A stretch of DNA of 47,851 nt, taken from the NCBI RefSeq assembly GCF_007990775.1, contig NZ_BJXB01000037.1, forward strand, positions 1 through 47,851. The letters are read 5' to 3'. Position numbers and translations under genes: made by a program. Origin of the DNA: Deinococcus cellulosilyticus NBRC 106333 = KACC 11606. Lineage in GTDB: Bacteria > Deinococcota > Deinococci > Deinococcales > Deinococcaceae. Below are positions 8,721-15,683 of the stretch, in pieces (positions within the stretch are counted from its first letter, which is position 1; every line of letters starts with the position of its first letter). The notes beneath the pieces are model-generated. The model made no database searches. It saw nothing but the letters and a program-made list of their open reading frames with translations, and was not told the origin of the DNA.

Positions 8721-9057
8721 GGTGATCCTGAAAAACCCAGGGGCAAAGCAAGCCAAATGGTGCAAGAAATCCTCAGCGGGTCAGCTGTTTTTCCTGGTCG
8801 CCTGCCCTCCAACCCATGTCAATTCCATGTCTCTGAAAGGCTTCCTGAGGTGTGGACCCGAAATGTCATGGACGCCCTCAACAGGGGATCCATGCTTCCC
8901 AAAATCAAGGTGCACAGAAGGGCGATCGGCAGAAGTCAGAGGAGCCTGTCAACACCTTCATTTTCCTTCAAGGTGCCCCACCTGGTGCAAACATGAAAAA
9001 CAACATGAGATGCATGGTTTGGAAGCACTGGTGCCGCCGGGAGGGCGCTCCTCTCCT
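8721..9057. other. No gene seen; possible continuation of the IS relic
   Basis: Six frames give nothing recognisable. The stretch lies where the 5' part of an IS3 transposase would be, so it may be its eroded remainder. Confidence 0.4.
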
Positions 9058-9603
9058 TCACCCCTCCCGGTGCAGATCATTCCAGGACATCGGCACCTCA
9101 CCCCGTTTCACTTCACCGCTCATCCTCAGGGCCTGAAAGAAAATCAGCACCTCCAGCACGGTGGTGGCCACCCCATAAAAGTCCCAGGCTTCCTTTTCAC
9201 CCACAGAAGGACCGACAAAAGGCACCCCCCAGATGCGGGTGAAGACGTACAGCAGGGCAATCGCCAGGTTCCCCCACGCTCCTGCACGGTAAAAGCTGCT
9301 TTCCCACGAAACCACCCCAGCACGCGGGTACGGGTCGTTTAAGGCTTCTTTGGACTCCCAGAATTTCACCAGGGCCAGTCCACCCCAGAAGAGTTGCAAG
9401 ACCGTGGAGACCAGGAAAAACACCCCGTAACCCACCCACGCCTCGAAGTGCGCCCCGGTCACCCCGCCGTGCAGGCCCGCAGCAGCGAGGCTCATCACCC
9501 CCACCTGGGGAATCGACGGGTGCAAAAAAGAAAATTTGCGGTCCCGGTCCACCTCTGGTGGACGGAACTCCGAAGCGGGGATCTGGGTGGGTTCTTCTTC
9601 CAT
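9058..9603 (-). CDS. Conserved four-helix membrane protein, function unknown
   Basis: 181 residues with about four membrane helices. A histidine-containing segment, GLHGGVTGAHFEAWVGYG, runs into the first of these (FFLVSTVLQLFWGGLALVKF). Similar HFxEWxxYGxFF proteins occur as uncharacterised membrane proteins in other bacteria; I know no assigned function. The frame is open far upstream, but the real start is the ATG at 9603: it is preceded by TTGTCT-17-TACTGT and then 6 nt, a textbook leaderless promoter. It is divergent from the pair at 9703-10703. Confidence 0.8.
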   Translation of the reverse strand: MEEEPTQIPASEFRPPEVDRDRKFSFLHPSIPQVGVMSLAAAGLHGGVTGAHFEAWVGYGVFFLVSTVLQLFWGGLALVKFWESKEALNDPYPRAGVVSWESSFYRAGAWGNLAIALLYVFTRIWGVPFVGPSVGEKEAWDFYGVATTVLEVLIFFQALRMSGEVKRGEVPMSWNDLHREG

Positions 9604-9609
9604 GGGGCC

Positions 9610-9638
9610 ACAGTACGGCAGCCTCCCCAAAAAGACAA
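9610..9638 (-). promoter_or_regulatory. Leaderless promoter of the four-helix membrane protein
   Basis: On the minus strand, -35 TTGTCT (9638-9633), 17-nt spacer, -10 TACTGT (9615-9610), then GGCCCC and the ATG at 9603. Confidence 0.75.
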
Positions 9639-9688
9639 GGGGGTTCATCTTCAGACCAGCGGGACATTCCTCCCCAAACCGCATGTTG

Positions 9689-9694
9689 TACAGT
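9689..9694 (+). promoter_or_regulatory. -10 element of the divergent gene at 9703
   Basis: TACAGT, 8 nt before the ATG at 9703. No ribosome site and no good -35 is seen. It lies back to back with the promoter at 9610-9638. Confidence 0.5.
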
Positions 9695-9702
9695 GACTTT
9701 TG

Positions 9703-10272
9703 ATGCTCCTGCTTGTTCTGCTCCTCTCCTCCCAGGCCTTTGGGCACGGAGGCCGCACCATTGACGGTGAGCAAGGGCTTTTCCCCCAGGTGATGCTGGG
9801 CCTGGGCCTCCTGCTGACCGGCTGGGGCATGGTCCACTTCAGCTCCCGGACGTTTCACCTGCCTGCCCGGGACATCCGAACGAAGGGAAAACTTCCCCTG
9901 GGGCTGGCATCTGTTTCCACCGTGCTTTTCGCCCTCCTCTGCTGGGTGTCGGTGAAACCTGCGGGCCTGACCCTTCCTGTCCTCATCGAAACCCGTGAAG
10001 GGTGGGAGGTGCACCACCCGGGTGGCCTGCACTCCGAAACCACCCTGCTGCTGGAAGCGGGGAAGCCTGTGAAGTTGCAACTTGAAACGGAAAACGGCAC
10101 CCGATTTCAGGTGCCTGCCCTGGGGGTGGATGTGGAGGTGAAAGCCGGAGAGAAAAGGGTGGTGAACATCGACCCCCCACAGGCCGGAACACATGAGACG
10201 AACGTGGAAGGCCTGTTCGTACAGGTCCTGCCAGAAGCAGAGTATGAAGCACTCATCCAGGGGGAGCCATGA
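9703..10272 (+). CDS. Membrane-anchored protein with cupredoxin-like C-terminal domain lacking copper ligands
   Basis: 189 residues. Signal-like helix 1-14 (ending SQAFGHGG), two further membrane helices (about 28-45 and 64-83), then an extracytoplasmic beta domain of about 100 residues. The pattern TRFQVPALGVDVEVKAGEK...PPQAGTHE resembles the last strands of cytochrome oxidase subunit II cupredoxins, but the Cys and His copper ligands are absent. The domain call is from pattern only. An ATG at 9703 is preferred to TTG at 9700. Its stop overlaps the next gene by 4 nt (ATGA), so the two are co-translated. Confidence 0.7.
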   Translation: MLLLVLLLSSQAFGHGGRTIDGEQGLFPQVMLGLGLLLTGWGMVHFSSRTFHLPARDIRTKGKLPLGLASVSTVLFALLCWVSVKPAGLTLPVLIETREGWEVHHPGGLHSETTLLLEAGKPVKLQLETENGTRFQVPALGVDVEVKAGEKRVVNIDPPQAGTHETNVEGLFVQVLPEAEYEALIQGEP

Positions 10273-10703
10273 GCCGCTCCCTGTGGATTGGACTCTCGAT
10301 CCTCGCAGTTGGCTTTCTGGGCAACCTGGGCTTCTGGGGGTACCAGTACCACCAAAACACCCGCCTGGATTACTGCCTGGAGAAACCCGGTGAGGTCTTC
10401 GGTGGGGACCTCGGTGTTGTCCCAAAGGGGTACCGGCAGTTCTGTCAGGAGAACACGGTGGTGCGGCAGGAAGTCAGGGATGGCCAGATGCAAATCGAGT
10501 GGTTCCAGGTCGCGGGACGTGACCTCACTGGTCTCTGGGACACCCTGCTGGAACGGGGAGCAAGGATGAAAACCCGGGATCCCCTGCAGGAGAACGTCTT
10601 TTTGTCCCTGCTGACCTGGAAAGGGCAGGTGCTCGAGTACCAGGCGGTGTTTGATGGGGAAACCACCACCATCACCCTGAGTGGCTCTGGCGACGGGCAC
10701 TGA
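10269..10703 (+). CDS. Bitopic membrane protein, unknown
   Basis: 144 residues: one N-terminal membrane helix (about 5-24), then a mainly extracytoplasmic domain with two cysteines (in YCLEKPGEVFGG and QFCQENTVV) that could form a disulfide. I do not recognise the family. It is coupled to the preceding cupredoxin-like protein by an ATGA overlap, so the two probably act together at the membrane. Confidence 0.7.
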   Translation: MSRSLWIGLSILAVGFLGNLGFWGYQYHQNTRLDYCLEKPGEVFGGDLGVVPKGYRQFCQENTVVRQEVRDGQMQIEWFQVAGRDLTGLWDTLLERGARMKTRDPLQENVFLSLLTWKGQVLEYQAVFDGETTTITLSGSGDGH

Positions 10704-10764
10704 AGGGGTCATTGTGCCCTGAACCTGGCTTTTTCCTGTCCCTTTCATCAGGTCCTGAGGTTCT

Positions 10765-10872
10765 TCATTTGATGTGGGTGCCGGAGAGGCGGCTGGTGGC
10801 GTTTTCAATTTTATTGACGCCGCTCGCGCAGTCCACGTCATAGCTGAGGGTGTTTTTGCTCTGGGCCGTCAT
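10765..10872 (-). pseudogene. Truncated N-terminus of a heavy-metal P-type ATPase (ZntA/CadA-like)
   Basis: A 35-codon frame (start 10872) containing LSYDVDCASGVNKIENATSR. This fits the N-terminal HMA domain of Zn/Cd ATPases (DCAxCxxKIExAxxxLxGV), but with the second Cys changed to Gly and a stop soon afterwards. No other part of the ATPase is found downstream. Its promoter and an intact metal-sensor operator remain (10879-10908). The alternative, a free small HMA protein, is unlikely because it stops in the middle of the domain. Confidence 0.6.
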
Positions 10873-10878
10873 GACCCC

Positions 10879-10908
10879 ATGATATATGAATGAGTGTTCA
10901 TATATCAA
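10879..10908 (-). promoter_or_regulatory. Leaderless promoter overlapped by an ArsR/SmtB-type operator
   Basis: Perfect inverted repeat with 11-bp arms, TGATATATGAA (10880-10890) and TTCATATATCA (10897-10907), separated by 6 nt. It contains the TGAA-N6-TTCA core typical of SmtB/CzrA/ZiaR metal-sensor operators. On the minus strand it covers TTGATA (10908-10903)-18-TATCAT (10884-10879), which is 6 nt from the ATG of the ATPase relic. No ArsR gene lies nearby. Confidence 0.7.
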
Positions 10909-11358
10909 GCGATGCGAAGGACGTTTCTCCTCAAGCACAGGAATGGGTTCCCTTTGAAAAGAGGTCCTTCCCAAAAAGTGGAAGCAACCCGCTGCGGGCT
11001 GCTCCAGAACCACCAACACAACCCGGCGCCCGTATTTCCGTCCCAGGGACGCCCCCACAACCTGCCTTCAAAACCCTGCGCAGGAAAAGCCCGGAATGGC
11101 TTTTACCAGACAACAGCCTGACGACCAGGGCACCCATCGGTCAAAAACCGGGAACGGCGGGAGACCCTGCCAGATCCGGTGAGACCAAAAACCTGTCCTG
11201 GCACCCCCATGCAGGGTGACCACACGGGTAAGTGCCTCGCCCTTGTGCGAACGGCATTTTGCCTCCCAGGCATCGCTGCCCATGCCCCGCATTTCTAACC
11301 GACGAGGTCAAGGTGAGACCCCTCTGGTGATGAAGACAGCCACCCGTGGTTGGTCGGG
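10909..11358. other. 450 bp without a recognisable gene
   Basis: Short frames only, with no domain recognised. An ArsR-type regulator might be expected divergently from the operator at 10879-10908, but I cannot find even a fragment of one. Confidence 0.4.
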
Positions 11359-11919
11359 TTAATTTTTCAAGGCCCGCAGGATCAACTGGACCAGTCGGTC
11401 AAGGGAGGCTTCTGGCATCCGCGTGGCTGCAGTGAGGCTGTGCAGGCAGAAGAGGGCCAGTTCCCCAGCAGGGGTGTCTTCCCTGACCTGGTGTTGCTGC
11501 TGGGCCACTTCGATGAGGTGGGTCAGGGTGTGCAGGAGGTGTTGTTGGGCCTCCAGGGCGTGGGGTTGCTGGTGCAGCAGGTGCGAGAGTTCCGTCTGGG
11601 GGTGATGGTGGGCCTGCTCGGCGAAGAGGGTGAGGATCTGCTTGAGGTGCTCCAGGGGGGTGCCGGGGGTGCTCAAAGTCTGCTGGAGGTGCTGGAGGTG
11701 CTGCTCGAGGTGCTGCTGGTGCCAGCGGGAAAGGATGGCGGCAAGGTCCTTGAAGTGCTTGTAGAGGGTGGCGCGACCAATGCCGGTTTCCCGGGCGATG
11801 TCTTGCATGGTCACCCCATTCAGGCCTTTTTCGTGGATCAGGCGGGCGGTGGTGTCCAGGATGGCCTGGTGGAGGTGCTGTCGGTGGCTTTCCAGGGTGT
11901 CGTCCCACAGTCTGGGCAT
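11359..11919 (-). CDS. TetR-family transcriptional repressor
   Basis: 186 residues. The N-terminal helix-turn-helix is clear: ILDTTARLIHEKGLNGVTMQ, then DIARETGIGRATLYKHF. The C-terminal ligand domain (about 60-186) is very rich in His, Gln and Leu and is not informative about the ligand. The frame is open to 12060, but I start at 11919: a TATACT -10 lies 6 nt upstream, i.e. leaderless. It is divergent from the 12030-12691 operon, whose promoter holds a perfect palindrome, so it most likely represses that operon and perhaps itself. Confidence 0.88.
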   Translation of the reverse strand: MPRLWDDTLESHRQHLHQAILDTTARLIHEKGLNGVTMQDIARETGIGRATLYKHFKDLAAILSRWHQQHLEQHLQHLQQTLSTPGTPLEHLKQILTLFAEQAHHHPQTELSHLLHQQPHALEAQQHLLHTLTHLIEVAQQQHQVREDTPAGELALFCLHSLTAATRMPEASLDRLVQLILRALKN

Positions 11920-11925
11920 GAAGCA

Positions 11926-11954
11926 AGTATACGGCATGTTGTTCATGGAGACAC
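11926..11954 (-). promoter_or_regulatory. Leaderless promoter of the TetR gene
   Basis: Minus strand GTGTCT (11954-11949)-17-TATACT (11931-11926), then 6 nt to the ATG at 11919. The -10 is strong, the -35 moderate. Confidence 0.65.
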
Positions 11955-11960
11955 AGTGTG

Positions 11961-11989
11961 TTGACAGAGACAGACTGTCTCTATAAAGT
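11961..11989 (+). promoter_or_regulatory. Promoter and TetR operator of the 12030-12691 operon
   Basis: TTGACA (11961-11966)-17-TAAAGT (11984-11989). Between and over these elements lies the perfect palindrome AGAGACAG-A-CTGTCTCT (11966-11982), placed as an operator that excludes RNA polymerase. The adjacent divergent TetR gene is the obvious binder (inference). Confidence 0.75.
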
Positions 11990-12029
11990 GAAATGGACCG
12001 GACCTGCTTTTTCCGGGAAAGGACCCCCC

Positions 12030-12194
12030 ATGCCTGACCAACCTGCCCCCCCCGGTCCACCCCGCTGGGTGAAAATCCTGGCCACCCTCACCCTCACCGT
12101 GCTCTTGCTGGTTCTGGCTGTGAAACTCCTCAGCGGAGGACAGCATGGCCCCATGCGGCACTTCAGCCCACCCGCCACAGAAGATCACCCATGA
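12030..12194 (+). CDS. Small single-pass membrane protein
   Basis: 54 residues: a proline-rich N-terminus (PDQPAPPGPPRW), one membrane helix (about 15-33, ILATLTLTVLLLVLAVKLL) and a short polar tail. The ATG at 12030 is preceded by AAAGGA 6 nt upstream. It is the first gene after the TetR-controlled promoter, and its stop overlaps the next start by 4 nt (ATGA). It is not similar to any family I know. Probably a partner of the following membrane protein. Confidence 0.65.
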   Translation: MPDQPAPPGPPRWVKILATLTLTVLLLVLAVKLLSGGQHGPMRHFSPPATEDHP

Positions 12195-12691
12195 AGCTGA
12201 CCGGCACAGCACGCAAACTGCTGCTCACCCTTCACATCAGCACCTCCGTCTCCTGGCTGGGGGTTGCCGCAGGTTTTTTTGCCCTCACCGTGGCCGGACA
12301 GCAAGACCCTGCTTTGAACGTGTACCCTGCCCTGAACACCCTCTCCCGCACGGTGCTCTTCCCCCTCTCGGTGCTGACCCTCACCACCGGCATCCTGCAG
12401 GCCCTCCTCACCCCCTGGGGCCTGTGGAAGCACTACTGGGTGGTCTTCAAACTCTTTTTCACCCTCATTGCTGCCCTGGTGATGTGGAACGAAATGACGA
12501 CCATCGCCATGCTTTCTGGCATGGCCACCACAGGCACGCAGGCACAGGGGTTGCACCAACAGGGCCTGGCTGGCCTCTCCGTCCACTCCGGAGTGGGTGC
12601 CCTGCTCCTGCTGGGCATCAACCTGCTCTCGGTCCTCAAACCCAGGGGAGAAACCGGCTGGGGCAGAAGGCGCAAACCAAACCCTCAGTAA
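12191..12691 (+). CDS. DUF2269-like integral membrane protein
   Basis: 166 residues with four membrane helices. The first contains LHISTSVSWLGVAAGFFALTV; later segments include TTGILQALLTPWGLWKHYW and VFKLFFTLIAALVMWNE. The conserved His in helix 1, the TGxLQxLxTPWGLxxHxWV pattern and the length fit the DUF2269/YqhA-like predicted membrane proteins, whose function is unknown. It is co-translated with the small membrane protein upstream and under TetR control. In other genomes such proteins are often next to TetR regulators; substrate efflux or stress response is only a guess. Confidence 0.75.
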   Translation: MKLTGTARKLLLTLHISTSVSWLGVAAGFFALTVAGQQDPALNVYPALNTLSRTVLFPLSVLTLTTGILQALLTPWGLWKHYWVVFKLFFTLIAALVMWNEMTTIAMLSGMATTGTQAQGLHQQGLAGLSVHSGVGALLLLGINLLSVLKPRGETGWGRRRKPNPQ

Positions 12692-13126
12692 AAGTCCCCA
12701 CCGTCACCCACGGCTGAACCCTCAAGCACCTCCTGGCACGTGGAAACCGACCCGATCCCACTGACCCTTCAGTTGCCCCGCAGGCCGGAAAACAGCAAGA
12801 CCATTTGAACGGTTTGAGTGCGGTCCCCTGTTGTTGCTTCCCCAATACGAGAGCACGGGTTGCCGGGCATCCCCAGGTGGTCTTTGGGGTGAGGGTCCTC
12901 TGTGCCGGAATGTAGGGCCTGGTCTTCCCTGCCACAAGACCTTTGAGCAAGCGAAACACCAGACCCTGTCAGCATGTCCTGTGGAGGGTCCACCAGCGGT
13001 ACGGGTGAAGGAAAACCCCTTCGTCAGGTGTGAAGAAGGTCCAGGCATGTTTCAACGTCTCTCCGTGTTGCCTGATGGGTGGGAAGGTCTTTCATGTCCC
13101 GGGTTGACCGGTCAACTTCGGACGTC
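12692..13126. other. No gene; contains a 14-bp perfect palindrome
   Basis: No recognisable gene. GTTGACCGGTCAAC at 13103-13116 is a perfect palindrome of the kind bound by dimeric repressors, but there is no gene start near it. Confidence 0.4.
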
Positions 13127-13159
13127 AAAGCCAGGGGTTGCACCTGCCCTGGCTTTTTT
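13127..13159 (+). terminator. Strong rho-independent terminator without an obvious gene
   Basis: Stem AAAGCCAGGG (13127-13136) / CCCTGGCTTT (13147-13156) and a run of six T (13154-13159). The nearest plus-strand gene ends 435 nt upstream. Confidence 0.7.
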
Positions 13160-13194
13160 CCTGACACCAAGGCAGGAAAACCGCAGATTGAATT

Positions 13195-13241
13195 GTCAAT
13201 TTCTCAAGGCAAAATCCGGCAAAATGCCTTGAGAAATTGAC
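13195..13241. repeat. Perfect 17-bp inverted repeat at the edge of the AbiEii relic
   Basis: GTCAATTTCTCAAGGCA (13195-13211) and its exact reverse complement (13225-13241), with a 13-nt AT-rich loop. No T-run follows on either strand, so it is not a simple terminator. It may be an operator, for example of an AbiEi-type antitoxin, or the scar of a mobile element. It ends 7 nt before the truncated toxin frame. Confidence 0.7.
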
Positions 13242-13247
13242 CGATGG

Positions 13248-13691
13248 GTGACCAGCTTTCCACACCTCTTGATCCCGCAGCCTGCCCGGATCCGCATTTA
13301 CCCCTTGGAGACCGTGGTGGCCGAGAAGTTCGCTGCCCTGCTGGAACTCGGGCGGGCCACCACCCGCATGAAAGACCTCTATGACCTGCACACCATCCTC
13401 AGCCGTGAAACTTTCGAGCTGTCCTTGCTCCAGCAGGTCACCCTCCGGGCCTTTATGAACCGGAACACCCCCAGGAAAGCCCAGGAAGAGGTGTTCAGTC
13501 CTGAATTCTGGGATGACCCTGCTTTGCAGGGCCGCTGGCGATTGTTCTTGCGCCGCACAGGGCTCGACGCCCCACAGAACCTCAGAACCCTGATGGAGAC
13601 CCTTGCTGGATTCCTGCAACCCACCCTTGGCCCTTCAGCAGCAAAAACCTGGGTTCCCGAAAGAGGCAACTGGCAAAATCCATCCCCATGA
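13248..13691 (+). pseudogene. C-terminal fragment of an AbiEii/AbiGii-type nucleotidyltransferase toxin
   Basis: 147 codons from a GTG. The segment RIRIYPLETVVAEKFAALLE followed by LGRATTRMKDLYDLHTIL is the hallmark of the C-terminal half of AbiEii toxins (type IV toxin-antitoxin, guanosine nucleotidyltransferases). The N-terminal catalytic part with the GS-x9-DxD motif is absent, and the sequence immediately upstream is the inverted repeat at 13195-13241. No AbiEi antitoxin is found. The gene has lost more than half its length and cannot be an active toxin. Confidence 0.8.
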
Positions 13692-14098
13692 GCCCATGCA
13701 TCAGAGGGCCAGGCACCGGGAAAGGGGGAAAAAAGACCAGTTGGACGAAAAAACACGGCCAGACTCAAAATGTCATGTCTCGTAAAGCGGATTTTTTGTT
13801 TAAACTCCTGTTCTGACATGGCCATCCCCTTCAGATCAATACAAACATCCATCCAGACAGAACTTGACCTGAAGCAAACCGCTTTGACCGGGACTGTGCT
13901 GGGTGAACTCCCCTGCAGGCAGATGCCCAAGGCACCGGAAATCAACAGCCCTTTCGCAACAGAGACCCCTGGCATTTTGATCACGGCGAAACATTGAAGG
14001 GACTGCGTTGAAATGTTAACAGTGAAATCTCACTGGCCAAATTCAGAAGTAAGGGATTTCCCTGAAAAGCGACTGATTTTGGTCATTGCATACATTCG
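13692..14098. other. About 400 bp without a recognisable gene, AT-richer
   Basis: A stretch with lower GC than its neighbours. A 75-codon plus frame (13770-13997) and a minus frame to 13984 are open but resemble nothing I know. Confidence 0.4.
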
Positions 14099-14126
14099 TT
14101 CAACATAGTGGAATAAAGGATACAGT
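14099..14126 (+). promoter_or_regulatory. Promoter of the DUF488-partner gene
   Basis: TTCAAC (14099-14104)-16-TACAGT (14121-14126). The leader that follows carries a GAGAGGA ribosome site at 14143-14149. Confidence 0.5.
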
Positions 14127-14154
14127 TGTCGAAATTCGTGGTGAGAGGACATCA

Positions 14155-15015
14155 ATGCCTGGTCAAGTTGAAGAAATACTGATGATCGTCAAAACATACC
14201 CAACCCCGAGCAAAAAACTTGGAGAAGTGGTGTGCACCGCTGGGATTCGATTGAGAGACATGGCCTGGGTGAGGTTGTACCCCTATCCTTTTCGGCAGGC
14301 AGATCGGGATTTTCAATTTCAGACCTGGCAGCGCATCCAGGCTCACATTGAAAAAAGCGACAGCCGAGACCGTCGACCTGAAAGCCACAAGCTGGTGGAT
14401 GTGTCCACCATCCGCCACCTTGGAGCACCGATCGGGACGGACAATGGGACCTGGAAAACCCGGATGCCCTACATTTACAAAACGGAAGTTCCCAGCGTTC
14501 AGGTGCTGTTGGACGGGATTCCTGAGAAGGGAGAGGATGCATGGGGACCCACCATTCGACCTGTGCGAATTCAGCCTGGTGCGAAATTGACCGCTGAGCC
14601 GAAGAAGGATGAAGACTGGACTGAAGAAGAAAGAGCATCCCTGGCCAAAGCCAAGTATGCTGCCGAGAACAGCCTTTTTACCACCTATGCACCGGACACG
14701 TTCAGGACACTCCAGAAGATCCCCTACCAGTTTCGCCTGACGTTCAAAGACATGACCGGTGAGGAGTACAGTTACATCATTCTCGACTGGGGACTGGCTG
14801 TGCTGTACCTTCGCTATGCCGCAGACCCCTTGGACGCCATTGAAAAAGTCAGGCACAAGATGGAAGTCCAGATCTGTGGGCCTGACAAGGAAACCTATTT
14901 GATTTTGGGGAACATGAACCACGGGTTCAAGCAAAGGCAACTGGCAATTGTGGGGTTGGTGCATCCGAAGCTTTCACGGGAAAAGCTGCGCTTACCTGAA
15001 GGTGGCTTGTTTTAG
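14155..15015 (+). CDS. Conserved protein of unknown function, partner of DUF488
   Basis: 286 residues, soluble. The N-terminus reads ILMIVKTYPTPSKKLGEVVC, then TAGIRLRDMAWVRLYPYPFR, a pattern I recognise from uncharacterised proteins that accompany DUF488 genes. The middle includes RRPESHKLVDVSTI. The C-terminal third is rich in charged residues (EEYSYIILDWGLAVLYLRY). The frame is open to 14086, but the ATG at 14155 has GAGAGGA 5 nt upstream and directly precedes the conserved part. The 3' end overlaps the convergent DUF488 gene by 89 bp. Function is unknown; the association suggests a shared role, perhaps in nucleic-acid or stress biology. Confidence 0.8.
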   Translation: MPGQVEEILMIVKTYPTPSKKLGEVVCTAGIRLRDMAWVRLYPYPFRQADRDFQFQTWQRIQAHIEKSDSRDRRPESHKLVDVSTIRHLGAPIGTDNGTWKTRMPYIYKTEVPSVQVLLDGIPEKGEDAWGPTIRPVRIQPGAKLTAEPKKDEDWTEEERASLAKAKYAAENSLFTTYAPDTFRTLQKIPYQFRLTFKDMTGEEYSYIILDWGLAVLYLRYAADPLDAIEKVRHKMEVQICGPDKETYLILGNMNHGFKQRQLAIVGLVHPKLSREKLRLPEGGLF

Positions 15016-15424
15016 GCACGACCTTACGCTTCTCCAATTCTTTGGAGATCAAGGAACGGTGACACGTCAGGGGGTCTGCCTCAAAGCACATGAGGCAAAC
15101 TTCAGTGTTTTGCACCTGATGGGCCAGGCGGGTGAGGGCCTCATGTTGGGTGGTCAGGTGAGCCTCGTAATGGTGGACATAGTCCTGCCAGTCACCTGTG
15201 GCCTTGAGGTTGTTGCGGACTTCCCTGGGTGCACCCAACTCCCGGAGGTGAATGTAGGTGATTCCTGCAGCTTCGACGGCTTCCTTGAGGCGGGATTTTG
15301 AGAAGCCTTTTTTGCGGCTGAGTGGCACGGCCCTCACATCAACAAGAACTGTCACTCCGCTGTTTCTCAGGGTGGTTAGAAAATTGTCGATGTTGGTCCC
15401 TTCGTAACCGATGGTGTACAGCAT
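14927..15424 (-). CDS. DUF488 family protein
   Basis: 165 residues. The DUF488 signature is complete: LYTIGYEGTNIDNFLTTLRN at the N-terminus, VLVDVRAVPLSRKKGFSK, then YIHLRELGAP and CLMCFEADPLTCHRSLIS. The conserved Cys pair and CHR suggest a catalytic or metal site, but the activity of the family is not established as far as I know. It starts at a leaderless promoter (TAAAAT, 6 nt before the ATG). It converges on and overlaps its usual partner (14155-15015) by 89 bp. In most genomes I would expect the two side by side in one operon. Confidence 0.88.
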   Translation of the reverse strand: MLYTIGYEGTNIDNFLTTLRNSGVTVLVDVRAVPLSRKKGFSKSRLKEAVEAAGITYIHLRELGAPREVRNNLKATGDWQDYVHHYEAHLTTQHEALTRLAHQVQNTEVCLMCFEADPLTCHRSLISKELEKRKVVPKTSHLQVSAAFPVKASDAPTPQLPVAFA

Positions 15425-15430
15425 GTGCTG

Positions 15431-15436
15431 ATTTTA
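15431..15436 (-). promoter_or_regulatory. -10 element of the leaderless DUF488 gene
   Basis: TAAAAT on the minus strand, 6 nt before the ATG at 15424. The -35 region (GATTTT at 15459-15454) is weak. Confidence 0.6.
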
Positions 15437-15633
15437 ACAGGTGGGCGGATAAGAAAATCCAACGAGATCTGGAATCTGTAAACCATGTCTGAATGAACAA
15501 AAGCATGGGTCTGGGAAACAGGACCTGAGGTTCGATTTCTCTGACATTGCTGTATGAGCAGCAGAGTTGCCCTGGCGGTCGCGGGATTTCAATGCGCCGT
15601 GCGTGTTCACCAAATTGCCCATGGGTCCCCCTG

Positions 15634-15665
15634 AAAAAAGCCCAGATCTGTGAAAGTCTGGGCTT
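15634..15665 (-). terminator. Rho-independent terminator after the MFS gene
   Basis: On the minus strand, stem AAGCCCAGA (15665-15657) / TCTGGGCTT (15646-15638) followed by a T-run (15639-15634). It begins 18 nt after the MFS stop. Confidence 0.75.
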
Positions 15666-15683
15666 CCGGGAAGCCAAAAGGGT

